Part shown: in pieces, positions 43,208 to 51,600 of the stretch
Layout: every line of letters starts with the position of its first letter
Numbering within the stretch: the first letter of the stretch is position 1
Source of the DNA: Exiguobacterium acetylicum
GTDB taxonomy: Bacteria > Bacillota > Bacilli > Exiguobacteriales > Exiguobacteriaceae
DNA length: 64,000 nt
Direction: 5' to 3'
NCBI RefSeq assembly: GCF_022170825.1
Contig: NZ_CP081878.1
Span: 1,452,001 to 1,516,000, forward strand
Translations under genes and position numbers: made by a program
The notes under the pieces: model-generated
What the model saw: only the letters and a program-made list of their open reading frames with translations
What the model was told of the DNA's origin: nothing
The model's database searches: none

Positions 43208-43384
43208 ATGAAAAACATGATGTTCTTAGGACTCGTGGTCCTCCTGCTTACGACGCTCTTTTCACTTCACTACGGGCTACATATAATTGATGATGCGACG
43301 CTTAAAATATCTTTGTTGGTTTCGCTGATCGTTGTATTGATGGCGCGGAAGAAATGGAAGATTACGTTTTCTACGGCGGAATGA
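43208..43384 (+). CDS. 58-residue membrane protein
   Basis: MKNMMFLGLVVLLLTT starts a two-helix protein with a basic tail (MARKKWKITFSTAE). GAGGTGA precedes the ATG at 43208. An upstream in-frame extension begins at a TTG at 43145 after AAGGGGAG, adding 21 residues, and cannot be excluded. Confidence 0.55.
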   Translation: MKNMMFLGLVVLLLTTLFSLHYGLHIIDDATLKISLLVSLIVVLMARKKWKITFSTAE

Positions 43385-43420
43385 TGTAGAAAACGTATAA
43401 AGGATTAGGAGAGATAAAGA

Positions 43421-43669
43421 ATGAGTGTCAGTGAATTTTTCGGCTGGAAAATTAACTTAGATGATGAACTGTATGCTGTCATGGATGAAAGAGTGCGGAA
43501 AATGGTCGTGATGGGGAACTTCATCGAACTGAACGCAGTATTGTGGTTGGATCAAAATGATGTCCTTCAGTTAAAACCAACATGGGATTGTGTCATTTCC
43601 ATCGACGATACTACAAAACAGATTACGATTCGCTCGGCAGAATCATTGAACATGAAAGATGAATGTTAA
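43421..43669 (+). CDS. 82-residue hypothetical protein
   Basis: A small acidic soluble protein (MSVSEFFGWKINLDDELY, ends LNMKDEC). AGGAGAG precedes the ATG. It follows the small membrane gene by 36 bases in the same direction. No family recognised. Confidence 0.55.
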   Translation: MSVSEFFGWKINLDDELYAVMDERVRKMVVMGNFIELNAVLWLDQNDVLQLKPTWDCVISIDDTTKQITIRSAESLNMKDEC

Positions 43670-43674
43670 GCGAC

Positions 43675-43722
43675 AACAATCGAGTCCATTCATGAGATAG
43701 CTGAATGGGCTCGATTGTTATT
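43675..43722 (+). terminator. Stem-loop terminator
   Basis: AACAATCGAGTCCATTCA (43675-43692) pairs with TGAATGGGCTCGATTGTT (43702-43719) apart from one G-T. The T-tract is short. Confidence 0.7.
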
Positions 43723-43780
43723 TAAAGTGAAGTCTCTACTTTAACTCATGTTGAAGGGAACCAGTCACTTCGACATGATG

Positions 43781-44062
43781 CTAGTCGTATACAATAGTCA
43801 GCACGTGATCTTCAATGATTTCATAGTTGTATGTATAGTCCGGTTCATTCGTGTATTCGACTTCCAAAACATATCTTCCAGTCTTCGACTCAAAGACCGT
43901 TTCTTTTTTTGAAATATCTTGGTCGTATCCTGATTTAACTAGCATTCGTTCAATCTCGATTTCAGTAATCGTTTTAGAAACGAATCGATACGCCGGATAG
44001 TCAGCTATCAAGATGACGAGAACGATAAGTGTATAGATGAGTGGACGTACTTCTTTTTTTAT
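43781..44062 (-). CDS. DUF3139-like small membrane protein without a normal start codon
   Basis: The soluble part (TEIEIERMLVKSGYDQDISKKETVFE, then YVLEVEYTNEPDYTYNYEI) fits DUF3139-type proteins, which have an N-terminal helix. The open frame also encodes such a helix (PLIYTLIVLVILIADY) upstream. However, between the in-frame TAG at 44099-44101 and the end of the helix there is no ATG, GTG or TTG before residue 18. An ATA at 44060-44062 lies two bases after GGATGTGATC, nearly a perfect extended ribosome binding site. Either ATA is used, or an ATG was mutated and the gene is dying. A TTG at 44009-44011 would cut off the helix. Confidence 0.5.
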   Translation of the reverse strand: MKKEVRPLIYTLIVLVILIADYPAYRFVSKTITEIEIERMLVKSGYDQDISKKETVFESKTGRYVLEVEYTNEPDYTYNYEIIEDHVLTIVYD

Positions 44063-44135
44063 GCGATCACATCCGTTCCGATGAAATGAATAGAGAAGCT
44101 AGGTATTCTATATTGAAGATGAGGAGAGATATGTG

Positions 44136-44429
44136 ATGGGAAAAAACAAAGACGAGATACCGTATTACATGAAAAACGTTCCGTTTTTCTTCCTCACGGT
44201 TCTCCTTGCGCCAGTCGCAGTTTTACTCGTCCTACTCCACTGGGACAAGCTCTCTCCGCAAATGAGAAATAATCATTTAACGTTTTCAATCCTAATGACC
44301 ATGTTATATATCTCAAAAATACTGCCTGACGGTCTATTTAAAATTATATTCGCGGTATTCACGTGGATGTTGATTCTATTCGTGACATACATCTACTTCG
44401 GTGGAGGAAGAAAAGGAGGGAAATCATGA
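44136..44429 (+). CDS. 97-residue membrane protein
   Basis: Three helices are predicted: PFFFLTVLLAPVAVLLVLL, then FSILMTMLYISKILP, then FKIIFAVFTWMLILFVTYIYF, with a basic glycine-rich tail. ATG 44136 follows GAGGAG. Its stop overlaps the next gene (ATGA). Function unknown. Confidence 0.6.
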   Translation: MGKNKDEIPYYMKNVPFFFLTVLLAPVAVLLVLLHWDKLSPQMRNNHLTFSILMTMLYISKILPDGLFKIIFAVFTWMLILFVTYIYFGGGRKGGKS

Positions 44430-44620
44430 GTAAGTATCATTTATCGAGCATTCGGTTAATCCTGATCGTCGTTATCACGTCATCGATTTTATATTTTGGA
44501 TTCGACTGGGAACTAGGGTATGGAATAATTTTTCTAATTGCAACAGTAGGATTCACGATTTATCGCAACTTTGAGGCTGCTCAGAACGAGAAAATCGAAG
44601 CTCAGACAAAGAACGATTGA
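44426..44620 (+). CDS. 64-residue membrane protein
   Basis: Two helices (LILIVVITSSILYF and YGIIFLIATVGFTIY) followed by a charged tail. AAAAGGAGGG inside the upstream gene precedes the ATG, so the pair is translationally coupled. A terminator follows. Unknown function. Confidence 0.6.
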   Translation: MSKYHLSSIRLILIVVITSSILYFGFDWELGYGIIFLIATVGFTIYRNFEAAQNEKIEAQTKND

Positions 44621-44647
44621 TTTCATCTGAAGTCAATCGTTCTTTTT
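44611..44647. terminator. Rho-independent terminator
   Basis: GAACGATTGA (44611-44620) pairs with TCAATCGTTC (44633-44642), followed by TTTTT on the + strand. It separates two convergent genes. Confidence 0.85.
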
Positions 44648-45221
44648 AGATGTGTCTCCACCGGACTAAATCTTCGAGATAATCACGATACGATTCTTCG
44701 ACTTCTTCTTCCGTCAACTCTCTCGCACGAATGACGAGGTCTTTTACGTGAAGATTGGCAAAATGTGCACCACCGACGAGACCGTATAAATAAGAGTCGA
44801 TCACTTCTGATTGATTCCGGACTAAGAAACCGGTGATATGGATGCCGTCGAGACTCTCTAAGACGATATCGATCCGCCGTCCTTCCATCTCATCGAGAAG
44901 CAATTGATTGTAGTCTGCTTTTTTTTGATTATCAAATCGGTAACGTCGGTTTCTCCTTTTGTTATCTTGAATCTCCCACTCGAAATCGTCTAGTTCCTTA
45001 GGCGTGAAAAGCGAATCCAAGACGGCAGCATCGTCAATCTTTAGGCAACAGAAGATGGCATCGTATTCAAGTTGATCGTCATTCACTAAATCCATGATGT
45101 CGTCTTTTGGTATTTCGATTGCATTATAACGCCGGCATACGCGCTCGATGACCGTTTCTTTTTTAAACGTCAGCTGTTGCTTCCGGTGTTGGAACTTATG
45201 AGACGCTTTTTCATAATCCAC
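44646..45221 (-). CDS. Hypothetical protein
   Basis: A 191-residue acidic soluble protein (VDYEKASHKFQHRK at the start, IQDNKRRNRRYRFDNQKK in the middle, LVVG-like GLVGGAHFANLHVKDL near the end). The start is a GTG at 45221 because GGAGGTGATC lies just before it; the longer frame to 45335 has no such signal. No family recognised. Confidence 0.65.
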   Translation of the reverse strand: MDYEKASHKFQHRKQQLTFKKETVIERVCRRYNAIEIPKDDIMDLVNDDQLEYDAIFCCLKIDDAAVLDSLFTPKELDDFEWEIQDNKRRNRRYRFDNQKKADYNQLLLDEMEGRRIDIVLESLDGIHITGFLVRNQSEVIDSYLYGLVGGAHFANLHVKDLVIRARELTEEEVEESYRDYLEDLVRWRHI

Positions 45222-45389
45222 GCTGATCACCTCCGAATATAGTAAGTTCTTCTTCGTTACACTCGAGTTCACCTGTTTCAGTTTTTGAGCACTTGCGGTT
45301 AAATGGTCATCAGCTATTTCCTTAAAATAGACCATCGGATGGATCCAACGGTCTACTTTTCAAGATTCAATTGTAGGTTTCCCCGTATT

Positions 45390-45821
45390 TTAGATGATCT
45401 TATGCCCCATCCGTCGTGCCTCGACGAAGGCAGAGGCAAGAAAGGCAAAGACACCCCAAAGAATCCACGCTGCACCACGTCCGACAAGCAGAGGATCCGT
45501 CCCGTAAAGAGTTGTGCCCCATGTCAGAACGAGTCCGTCTAGAAACGTCGCAACTAACAGTCCGAGACTTACACCAGGCACTAGCTGTTCAGCATTCAAA
45601 CGAGCTACTTTTTTTATGATGATGACGGAAATCCACGAAATCGGTAAAGCAAATAGAAAGGCGATCACGTTTCCGACATTTTCGAACATCCCGATCCCAG
45701 AACCGAATCTGACTGACATGGCACCGACGAACCAAAACGATACACCGAGTAAAATTAAGATGATACTTTGCCTTTTTGTAAACAAAGACGCTGAGGGATG
45801 AGTCGTCTTAGAATTTTTCAA
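45390..45821 (-). CDS. DUF5367-like membrane protein
   Basis: A 143-residue protein with four helices. ILILLGVSFWFVGAMSVRFGSG at the first helix and the overall layout suggest the DUF5367 family. The start is a TTG at 45821, behind AAGGAGG; the longer form lacks a site. A 16-base palindrome lies just upstream. Function unknown. Confidence 0.65.
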   Translation of the reverse strand: MKNSKTTHPSASLFTKRQSIILILLGVSFWFVGAMSVRFGSGIGMFENVGNVIAFLFALPISWISVIIIKKVARLNAEQLVPGVSLGLLVATFLDGLVLTWGTTLYGTDPLLVGRGAAWILWGVFAFLASAFVEARRMGHKII

Positions 45822-45841
45822 TGTGAGCTCCTCCTTATTAG

Positions 45842-45857
45842 TGTAGTAATCACTACA
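45842..45857. promoter_or_regulatory. Palindromic operator candidate upstream of the DUF5367-like gene
   Basis: TGTAGTAATCACTACA (45842-45857) is a perfect 6-4-6 inverted repeat, 21 bases upstream of the start codon. The binding protein is unknown (GntR/YtrA-type or BlaI-type repressors use similar sites). Confidence 0.5.
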
Positions 45858-46020
45858 TAAATTAAATGTAGCACGTGTTACAATTTTCAGCAATGCTTAA
45901 GAAGAATGTTGTGAATCTAACTGTAAAAAAGGTCAATCGATGTCGATAGATAAGTACAGAATGTTCATAGATGAAACTGTCCTAGAACATGGATGATACA
46001 TTGAAGGAGTGAATGACATC

Positions 46021-46926
46021 ATGAATGAAACCTTACCGAGACGTTTACTCTCACCAGCGATTTTGTCGAGCCTTGAAGCAAACGTCGCAATGATCTGTTT
46101 TGATCGCCAACGACGCGTCGTCGACGTCAATGACTTGTTTGCGAAAACGATGAAATATAAACGAGACGAGATGATTGGCTTACAGCACCATACGTTTTGC
46201 ACACCAGAATTCGCGAACAGCCGTGAATATCAGGACTTTTGAACACGTCTGTTTTCGGGCTTCAGTACAGCGGATAAAATCAAACGAGTCGATGCCCGGG
46301 GCGACATCTTATGGCTTGAAGCAACCTACATGCCGATTTTTGAAGGAGAAGAGGTCGTCGGTGTCGTCAAGATCGCCAGTAACATCACGGACCGGATCGA
46401 CCGCGTGCAAGGATATGCGAAAAGCTTCCAGACGCTTGCTGAAGGGCTGAATCTGCAGTCGATTCAAGGATCGAAAGAGGGCAACCAACTTCAAGAGACG
46501 ATGAACACGATTTCGAGTGAAACGGCAGAAAACCAACAGACGTTCGAAACGTTATATGCCCAAGCAATCGAGATCACGAAGATTGCTGATACGATCAAGG
46601 AGATTGCGGCCCGGACGAACCTGTTGTCACTTAACGCAGCAATCGAAGCGGCACGGGCTGGAGAACACGGTAAAGGCTTTACGGTCGTTGCAAGTGAAGT
46701 CAAAAACTTATCGGACCTAGTCGGCAGTGCAGTTGTCGAAGTGCGCACGAATACGGAAACGATGAATCGTCAAATCATGGCGATGATGAAAAAGATTGAA
46801 GCGTCCCATCTCGAAGTCGCGTCGAGTCTTGCGACGGTAAAAGAAACGATGCAACGCTTTACCGCAATCGAAGAGGTCGCACGACAACTCGAGCAGCAAA
46901 CAGAGGATTTCCGGTCGTTCATTTAA
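46021..46926 (+). pseudogene. Soluble PAS/methyl-accepting chemotaxis receptor with an in-frame TGA
   Basis: The frame encodes a PAS domain (SSLEANVAMICFDRQRRVVDVN, then DEMIGLQHHTFC) and then an MCP signalling region ([20 protein letters not shown] and [12 protein letters not shown]). No helix is present, so it is cytoplasmic. Between the two halves of the PAS domain a TGA at 46240-46242 interrupts [20 protein letters not shown] at a place where relatives have Trp, pointing to a TGG-to-TGA change. The rest of the frame (301 codons) is clean. It is therefore a recent nonsense mutant, unless TGA is read through. Confidence 0.8.
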
Positions 46927-46947
46927 AACAATTACCTGCGATATTTC

Positions 46948-46977
46948 AGCAATGTGAGGGAATCACATTGCTTTTTT
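46948..46977 (+). terminator. Rho-independent terminator
   Basis: AGCAATGTGA (46948-46957) pairs with TCACATTGCT (46963-46972), followed by six Ts. Confidence 0.9.
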
Positions 46978-47042
46978 GATAGTGTTGAATTATCTAGGAA
47001 ATGATAATGGAGTCATGGGAGTAGATAGTCAGGAGGATAAAA

Positions 47043-47663
47043 ATGAAGCGATTTTGGAATAGATTCATCGATCAACAATATGCGAAACCACGAGGAATCA
47101 TTGGAGCGTCAATTGGTGAGATCATGGTCCGGCAACATCATGAAGAAATGAAATGGACGATCGACATACTTAACGTTCAGGCAGGAGAAACTTTTCTAGA
47201 ACTCGGTACAGGTGCGGGACATGGCATTGCCTATTTGCTTTCGCAAACAGATACGAAGCACGTTACAGGTCTCGATCTGTCAAAGACGATGGTCCGGTCA
47301 GCAACTTTTCGTAATCGGCAAGCGATTCAAGCAAACCGAGCGACGATTCAACAAGCCGATATTAATCATTTAAAATTACTCCATGAGACGGTCGACGGGA
47401 TCTTTAGCATTCATACGGTATATTTTTGGGAATCCGTCGATCAGACATTACAAGAACTGTATCGCGCTTTACGACCAGGCGGGCGATTCGTTTTAACATA
47501 CTGTGATGGAAAAGCAGGGATTGAGTGGTTAGATCTTCAAAAACGAATCGAACAGGAGTTCATTCCACTTGCTGAACAAGCCGGTTTCAAAGAGATCGTA
47601 TTAATAAGAGGTCCAATCATTCGATCGTTTCATACGGTAGCGCTTGTGGGATATAAAAGATGA
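47043..47663 (+). CDS. Class I SAM-dependent methyltransferase
   Basis: A 206-residue protein. SAM motif I is FLELGTGAGHG near residues 52-62, the acidic motif II is TGLDLSKTMV, motif III is DGIFSIHTVYFW, and RPGGRFVLTY follows. AGGAGG precedes the ATG. Substrate unknown. The CDF exporter follows about 75 bases later with its own promoter. Confidence 0.88.
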   Translation: MKRFWNRFIDQQYAKPRGIIGASIGEIMVRQHHEEMKWTIDILNVQAGETFLELGTGAGHGIAYLLSQTDTKHVTGLDLSKTMVRSATFRNRQAIQANRATIQQADINHLKLLHETVDGIFSIHTVYFWESVDQTLQELYRALRPGGRFVLTYCDGKAGIEWLDLQKRIEQEFIPLAEQAGFKEIVLIRGPIIRSFHTVALVGYKR

Positions 47664-47668
47664 CCCCG

Positions 47669-47715
47669 TTGACCAAAGAACGGAGGCACGTTATAATTCA
47701 AATAGACGTTTGAAT
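47669..47715 (+). promoter_or_regulatory. Promoter and ArsR/SmtB-type operator of the CDF exporter
   Basis: TTGACC (47669-47674) and TATAAT (47692-47697) are 17 bases apart. ATTCAAATAGACGTTTGAAT (47696-47715) is an inverted repeat overlapping the -10 end, close to the TCAAAT-N-TTTGAA pattern of metal-responsive ArsR/SmtB (CzrA-like) repressors. The regulator gene is not in view. Confidence 0.7.
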
Positions 47716-47738
47716 GAACTGGTAAAGGAGGCAACGTC

Positions 47739-48674
47739 ATGGCGCATGATCATCATCACCACCATCATCATACGGATAATAAAAAGATACTCGGCCTGTC
47801 GTTCCTGATCATTACGGTCTTTATGGTCGTCGAAGTAATTGGCGGAATTTGGACGAACAGTTTGGCGTTGTTATCAGACGCTGGGCACATGCTAAGTGAC
47901 TCGATTTCACTCGCCATCGCCTTACTAGCATTTCAGTTCTCAAGTCAAGCGCCGGATGCGAATAAGACGTTCGGTTCAAAACGCTTTGAAATCTTAGCCG
48001 CAATCATAAATGGCGTGACGTTGATCGTCATTGCCCTCTATATTTTCATCGAAGCGATTCAGCGTTTTATCGATCCACCAGCTGTCGCAACGACCGGGAT
48101 GCTGATCATCAGTGTCCTTGGCTTGCTCGTCAACATACTGGTCGCCTGGATCATGACACGAGGCGGAGGACATGAACATAACCTCAACATGCGCGGTGCA
48201 TATCTGCACGTCTTAAGCGACATGCTCGGATCGGTCGGTGCGATTGCTGCGGCTCTTCTCATCATGTTCTTCGGTTGGGGATGGGCGGATCCACTCGCGA
48301 GTGTCATCGTCGCGATCCTCGTCCTACGGAGCGGATATTACGTGACGAAGGCGTCGGTTCACGTCTTGATGGAAGGGACGCCGAGCGACGTCGATATCGA
48401 TGAAGTCGTCGCGACGATTCAGACGAACGAAGCGGTCCTCGGACTACATGATCTGCACATCTGGTCGATCACGAGTGGTTATAACGCGTTATCGTGTCAC
48501 GTCGTCGTCAAGGAAGACATGACCGTCCGGGAGTCAGAGTCGATTCGCGAACAGATCGATCACGATTTAAAACACGTCGGTATCACTCATGCGACGATTC
48601 AGGTCGAGACGGATCAACACGCGCATGACGATACGTTATATTGTGACGGGAAACACGAATCGCATACGCATTAA
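47739..48674 (+). CDS. Cation diffusion facilitator (CzcD-like Zn/Co/Cd efflux)
   Basis: A 311-residue protein. The N-terminus holds a His run (HDHHHHHHH) and the C-terminus a HAHDD/HESHTH segment, both metal-collecting. The transmembrane metal site is visible in LLSDAGHMLSDS (Asp, His, Asp). The cytoplasmic domain is about 205-300. It exports Zn2+, Co2+ or Cd2+ in exchange for H+ or K+. AAAGGAGG precedes the ATG. Expression is probably metal-inducible given the upstream operator. Confidence 0.92.
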   Translation: MAHDHHHHHHHTDNKKILGLSFLIITVFMVVEVIGGIWTNSLALLSDAGHMLSDSISLAIALLAFQFSSQAPDANKTFGSKRFEILAAIINGVTLIVIALYIFIEAIQRFIDPPAVATTGMLIISVLGLLVNILVAWIMTRGGGHEHNLNMRGAYLHVLSDMLGSVGAIAAALLIMFFGWGWADPLASVIVAILVLRSGYYVTKASVHVLMEGTPSDVDIDEVVATIQTNEAVLGLHDLHIWSITSGYNALSCHVVVKEDMTVRESESIREQIDHDLKHVGITHATIQVETDQHAHDDTLYCDGKHESHTH

Positions 48675-48676
48675 AA

Positions 48677-48713
48677 AAACGAGCGCATGTCCAAGTCGGA
48701 CGTGCGCTCGTTT
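48677..48713. terminator. Bidirectional stem-loop terminator
   Basis: AAACGAGCGCATGTCC (48677-48692) pairs with GGACGTGCGCTCGTTT (48698-48713) with a single G-T wobble. Confidence 0.85.
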
Positions 48714-48721
48714 GCTTATGC

Positions 48722-49039
48722 TTAAATGATCGGCACCGTTGGTAGAAACAGCGTCGCGAACAGACTGATACTCAAGAACATCGAGTATCCGAAAAAGGTC
48801 GTTTTGGCATTTCCAGCAGCTCGGTTACCTAAGTACATGAAAAAGACGATGGATAAGAACGTCAAACCCGTCAATACGGACGAGTGGTGTTGATCCGGCG
48901 AAGGAGCAAGCGACTGGACAAGATGCGCGAGACCAAGCGGCAGGACGATCAATAGAAAGTAGTAGCCTAGACGTGCCTCGGAGGGAACGTCGACCTGTTC
49001 CTGTTCGGTTTCATAGTCATAACGCGTTTGCGTTTTCAT
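48722..49039 (-). CDS. Small membrane protein
   Basis: A 105-residue protein with a hydrophilic acidic N-terminus (ETEQEQVDVPSE) and three helices (YYFLLIVLPLGLAHLV; VLTGLTFLSIVFFMYL; FGYSMFLSISLFATLFL). GGGAGGTGA precedes the ATG. Function unknown. Confidence 0.6.
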   Translation of the reverse strand: MKTQTRYDYETEQEQVDVPSEARLGYYFLLIVLPLGLAHLVQSLAPSPDQHHSSVLTGLTFLSIVFFMYLGNRAAGNAKTTFFGYSMFLSISLFATLFLPTVPII

Positions 49040-49213
49040 GGATCTTCACCTCCCTTGGTTTTCAGTATAGCGAATGAACATGTCGGCTCTGTTACAGATG
49101 GGTAAGAATGCCTTAACAGACGATGACGATGTGATGACGAAAAAAGTATGGGCAACAATTGAGAAAAATTGTAAGATGAACAACAAGTCGTTTTAAGAAA
49201 GGAAAAGAGAGTC

Positions 49214-50413
49214 ATGTCACGTGCGTTTCGTTTTATGTATGTCTCCGATTTGTTATCGACCGTCGGAACGAGTTTTGTCTATATCGCGATTTACTGGCTG
49301 AGTGCAGAAGAGATCAGCGCTTCCGGTGTCGCGTTGCTCGCGACTGGTGTATTTCTCATTCGTTTTCTCGTCTCGACGTTCGTCGGACCGTGGATTGATC
49401 GTTTCGTCAGTGCATCGTTGTATCAAACGTCGTTACTCATCCGGTTGCTGGCGCTTGGTATTGCGTTAGCAGGAATTGGACTGACAGACGTCGTCTTACC
49501 GTGGTTACTCGGGTTGCTCGTCGTTCAGACGATCCTGCAAATCGTTGGTGGAAATGCCGTCTTCACGTGGGTCGTTGATTTAGTCGAAGATGACCAATTG
49601 CCGCAAGCGAATGCTTATCTCGCAACGATTGAACGAATCGGAACGTTAAGTGGATTCTTACTTGGTGGAATGATGGTTGCTCATTTTTCGATTGCGAGTA
49701 TCTTATGGCTCGATCTTGGACTGCATCTCGTCGCATGGTTACTCGTTCGTCACATGACGGGACAGGTGGCAGAAGGGGCGCGTCACGGTTCGTACCGCGA
49801 AGCGTTACTCGAAGGAATTCGTCATGTTGTTCATGACGGACGCCTGAAATGGATCCTCGGTTGTGCGATCCTCGCGAACTGGATGATTACTCCGATGAAC
49901 ACCTTACTTGCACCATACGCCAAGGACGTCTTATCGGGGAATGCGCAGACGTTTTCTGCACTTGAACTAGCGACGGTGATCGGAGGAATTACAATGTCGC
50001 TCCTTTACGGGAAGTGGGTCGTCTCGATCAGACAGGATAAGCTGTTTCGCGTCGCTGTGATATTGCAAGGGCTCGCGATTGCGATCGTTGCTTATGTCTC
50101 GTCCGTTCCTCTTGCGATTGGCGGGTTCGTCTTACTTGGTATGGCACTGACATTATTCGGGATTCCGTTCTCGACCTTGTTACAACGCTCGACGCCTGCG
50201 CATTTGCTCGGACGGGTTCGGACGGCGATGGTCGCAGCATCGACGGCCTGTTCCGCGATCTGTTACGGTCTGTCATCGTACTTGACGTCGCTCTTTAGCA
50301 TCTCGTTCGTTTTTCTATTGTTTGCTTTAAGTGGTCTTGTAATGACAACTATCTGGTTACTCATTCATCGTACTGTTTCCTTCACCGAGGTACGACAGGA
50401 CAAGGTCGGATGA
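49214..50413 (+). CDS. Major facilitator superfamily transporter (MFS, H+ antiporter type)
   Basis: A 399-residue protein with twelve predicted helices. The first loop after helix 2 (GPWIDRFVSASLYQ) is a variant of the MFS motif A (GxxxDRxxR), and a second version appears in the C-terminal half. Layout is typical of small-molecule exporters. AAAGGAAAAGAG precedes the ATG. Substrate unknown. Confidence 0.82.
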   Translation: MSRAFRFMYVSDLLSTVGTSFVYIAIYWLSAEEISASGVALLATGVFLIRFLVSTFVGPWIDRFVSASLYQTSLLIRLLALGIALAGIGLTDVVLPWLLGLLVVQTILQIVGGNAVFTWVVDLVEDDQLPQANAYLATIERIGTLSGFLLGGMMVAHFSIASILWLDLGLHLVAWLLVRHMTGQVAEGARHGSYREALLEGIRHVVHDGRLKWILGCAILANWMITPMNTLLAPYAKDVLSGNAQTFSALELATVIGGITMSLLYGKWVVSIRQDKLFRVAVILQGLAIAIVAYVSSVPLAIGGFVLLGMALTLFGIPFSTLLQRSTPAHLLGRVRTAMVAASTACSAICYGLSSYLTSLFSISFVFLLFALSGLVMTTIWLLIHRTVSFTEVRQDKVG

Positions 50414-50494
50414 AATATCCGCCTTGAGGTGGAGGTAAGCGGTTTCGCACTTTTGTAAACTAAAGATAGAAATGAACGATGAGGAGTGGAGTCG

Positions 50495-50605
50495 ATGGAG
50501 AGTTTATGGATCACGGCGTTATTGTTTTTGATTCCGATCAGTGGGATGACGGTCTTCTTGAATGTACTGTGGCGCCGAATGGAAACGGAAGGCGTTTCGG
50601 AGTAA
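50495..50605 (+). CDS. 36-residue single-helix membrane peptide
   Basis: MESLWITALLFLIPISGM begins one hydrophobic helix (to about residue 25) with a charged tail. GAGGAG lies eight bases before the ATG. A terminator follows it. Probably expressed; role unknown. Confidence 0.5.
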   Translation: MESLWITALLFLIPISGMTVFLNVLWRRMETEGVSE

Positions 50606-50622
50606 GGAGGAACGAATAGAAC

Positions 50623-50667
50623 GCGTCTGCCTACCGATTTTAGATCGGACAGCGGACGCTTTTTTTA
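50623..50667 (+). terminator. Rho-independent terminator
   Basis: A 16-base stem with a few mismatches (GCGTCTGC at 50623-50630 against its partner ending at 50659) is followed by seven Ts. Confidence 0.8.
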
Positions 50668-50809
50668 TTTGATACTTTTGTAGACGAGCACCACGTTAAA
50701 TAGACGTAAAAAGAATGACTTGAAATTCGTTAATTGAACGGTTCATGTGTAAACTGAAAGAGTAAACGATTTCATTACTTTTATTCAGAAATAAGGGAGA
50801 TGACTCAAC

Positions 50810-51550
50810 ATGAAGGCAATTATTACAGGCATGAACGGGACGGTAGCACCCGTCGTTGCGGACGTTTTAGCAAAACACGACATAAAGACGGTCGCGTGGG
50901 ACCGGACGAAAGTCTCAACGACTGATGAATCTGCGATGCGGACATTTTTAGAGACAGAACGACCGGATTATTTCTTACATATCGGGATGGGGTCCGTCAG
51001 TTGGACGGAAGCGCTTGTCCGCTTGTGCCAAGAGTATAAGATCCCATTCTTCTTCACGAGTACGGTGTCTGTTTTCTCCGATGACGTATCAGCACCGATT
51101 GAAAAGGATGCGGTGCCTGATGCGACCGACGAGTATGGTGCCTATAAGATTGCTTGCGAGCAAGCGATCCAAGCGATTGATCCACAAGCGAAAATCGTCC
51201 GAATCGGTTGGCAAATCGGGACAGAGGCAGGTTCGAACAACATGGTCGACTTCTTTACAAATGAGATGAAGCAACATGGCGTCATTCAAGCAAGTCGAAA
51301 CTGGTATCCATCGAGCTCGTTGCTCGAAGATACGGCGGAAGCACTCGTTACGATTTTACTTGAACGCGAAGCGGGGCTCTATCAGTTGAACGGTAACGAA
51401 CGTTATTCGATGTATGATTTAGCACGTGCCTTAAATACACTTCACGCAAAAAACTGGACGATTGATCCAGTCGATGAACCGCGCCGCGATAACCGGATGG
51501 CGACGGACGTCGTCTTGGTCCGTCCATTGTCAGAACGATTGCCACTCTAA
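50810..51550 (+). CDS. RmlD-like NAD(P)-dependent sugar epimerase/reductase
   Basis: A 246-residue extended SDR. It opens with the Rossmann start IITGMNGTVAP, has a catalytic Thr/Ser region FTSTVSVFSDD and Tyr/Lys in YGAYKIACE, and resembles RmlD (dTDP-4-dehydrorhamnose reductase). The rhamnose genes are not adjacent, so it may act on another sugar nucleotide. A strong terminator follows. Confidence 0.8.
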   Translation: MKAIITGMNGTVAPVVADVLAKHDIKTVAWDRTKVSTTDESAMRTFLETERPDYFLHIGMGSVSWTEALVRLCQEYKIPFFFTSTVSVFSDDVSAPIEKDAVPDATDEYGAYKIACEQAIQAIDPQAKIVRIGWQIGTEAGSNNMVDFFTNEMKQHGVIQASRNWYPSSSLLEDTAEALVTILLEREAGLYQLNGNERYSMYDLARALNTLHAKNWTIDPVDEPRRDNRMATDVVLVRPLSERLPL

Positions 51551-51552
51551 TC

Positions 51553-51600
51553 AAACATCCCGCTCTTCTTGACGCGCGTCAAAGAGAGCGGGATGTTTTT
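51553..51600. terminator. Bidirectional Rho-independent terminator
   Basis: AAACATCCCGCTCT (51553-51566) pairs with its complement ending at 51598, with a T run to 51600. It lies between the reductase and hmp. Confidence 0.9.
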
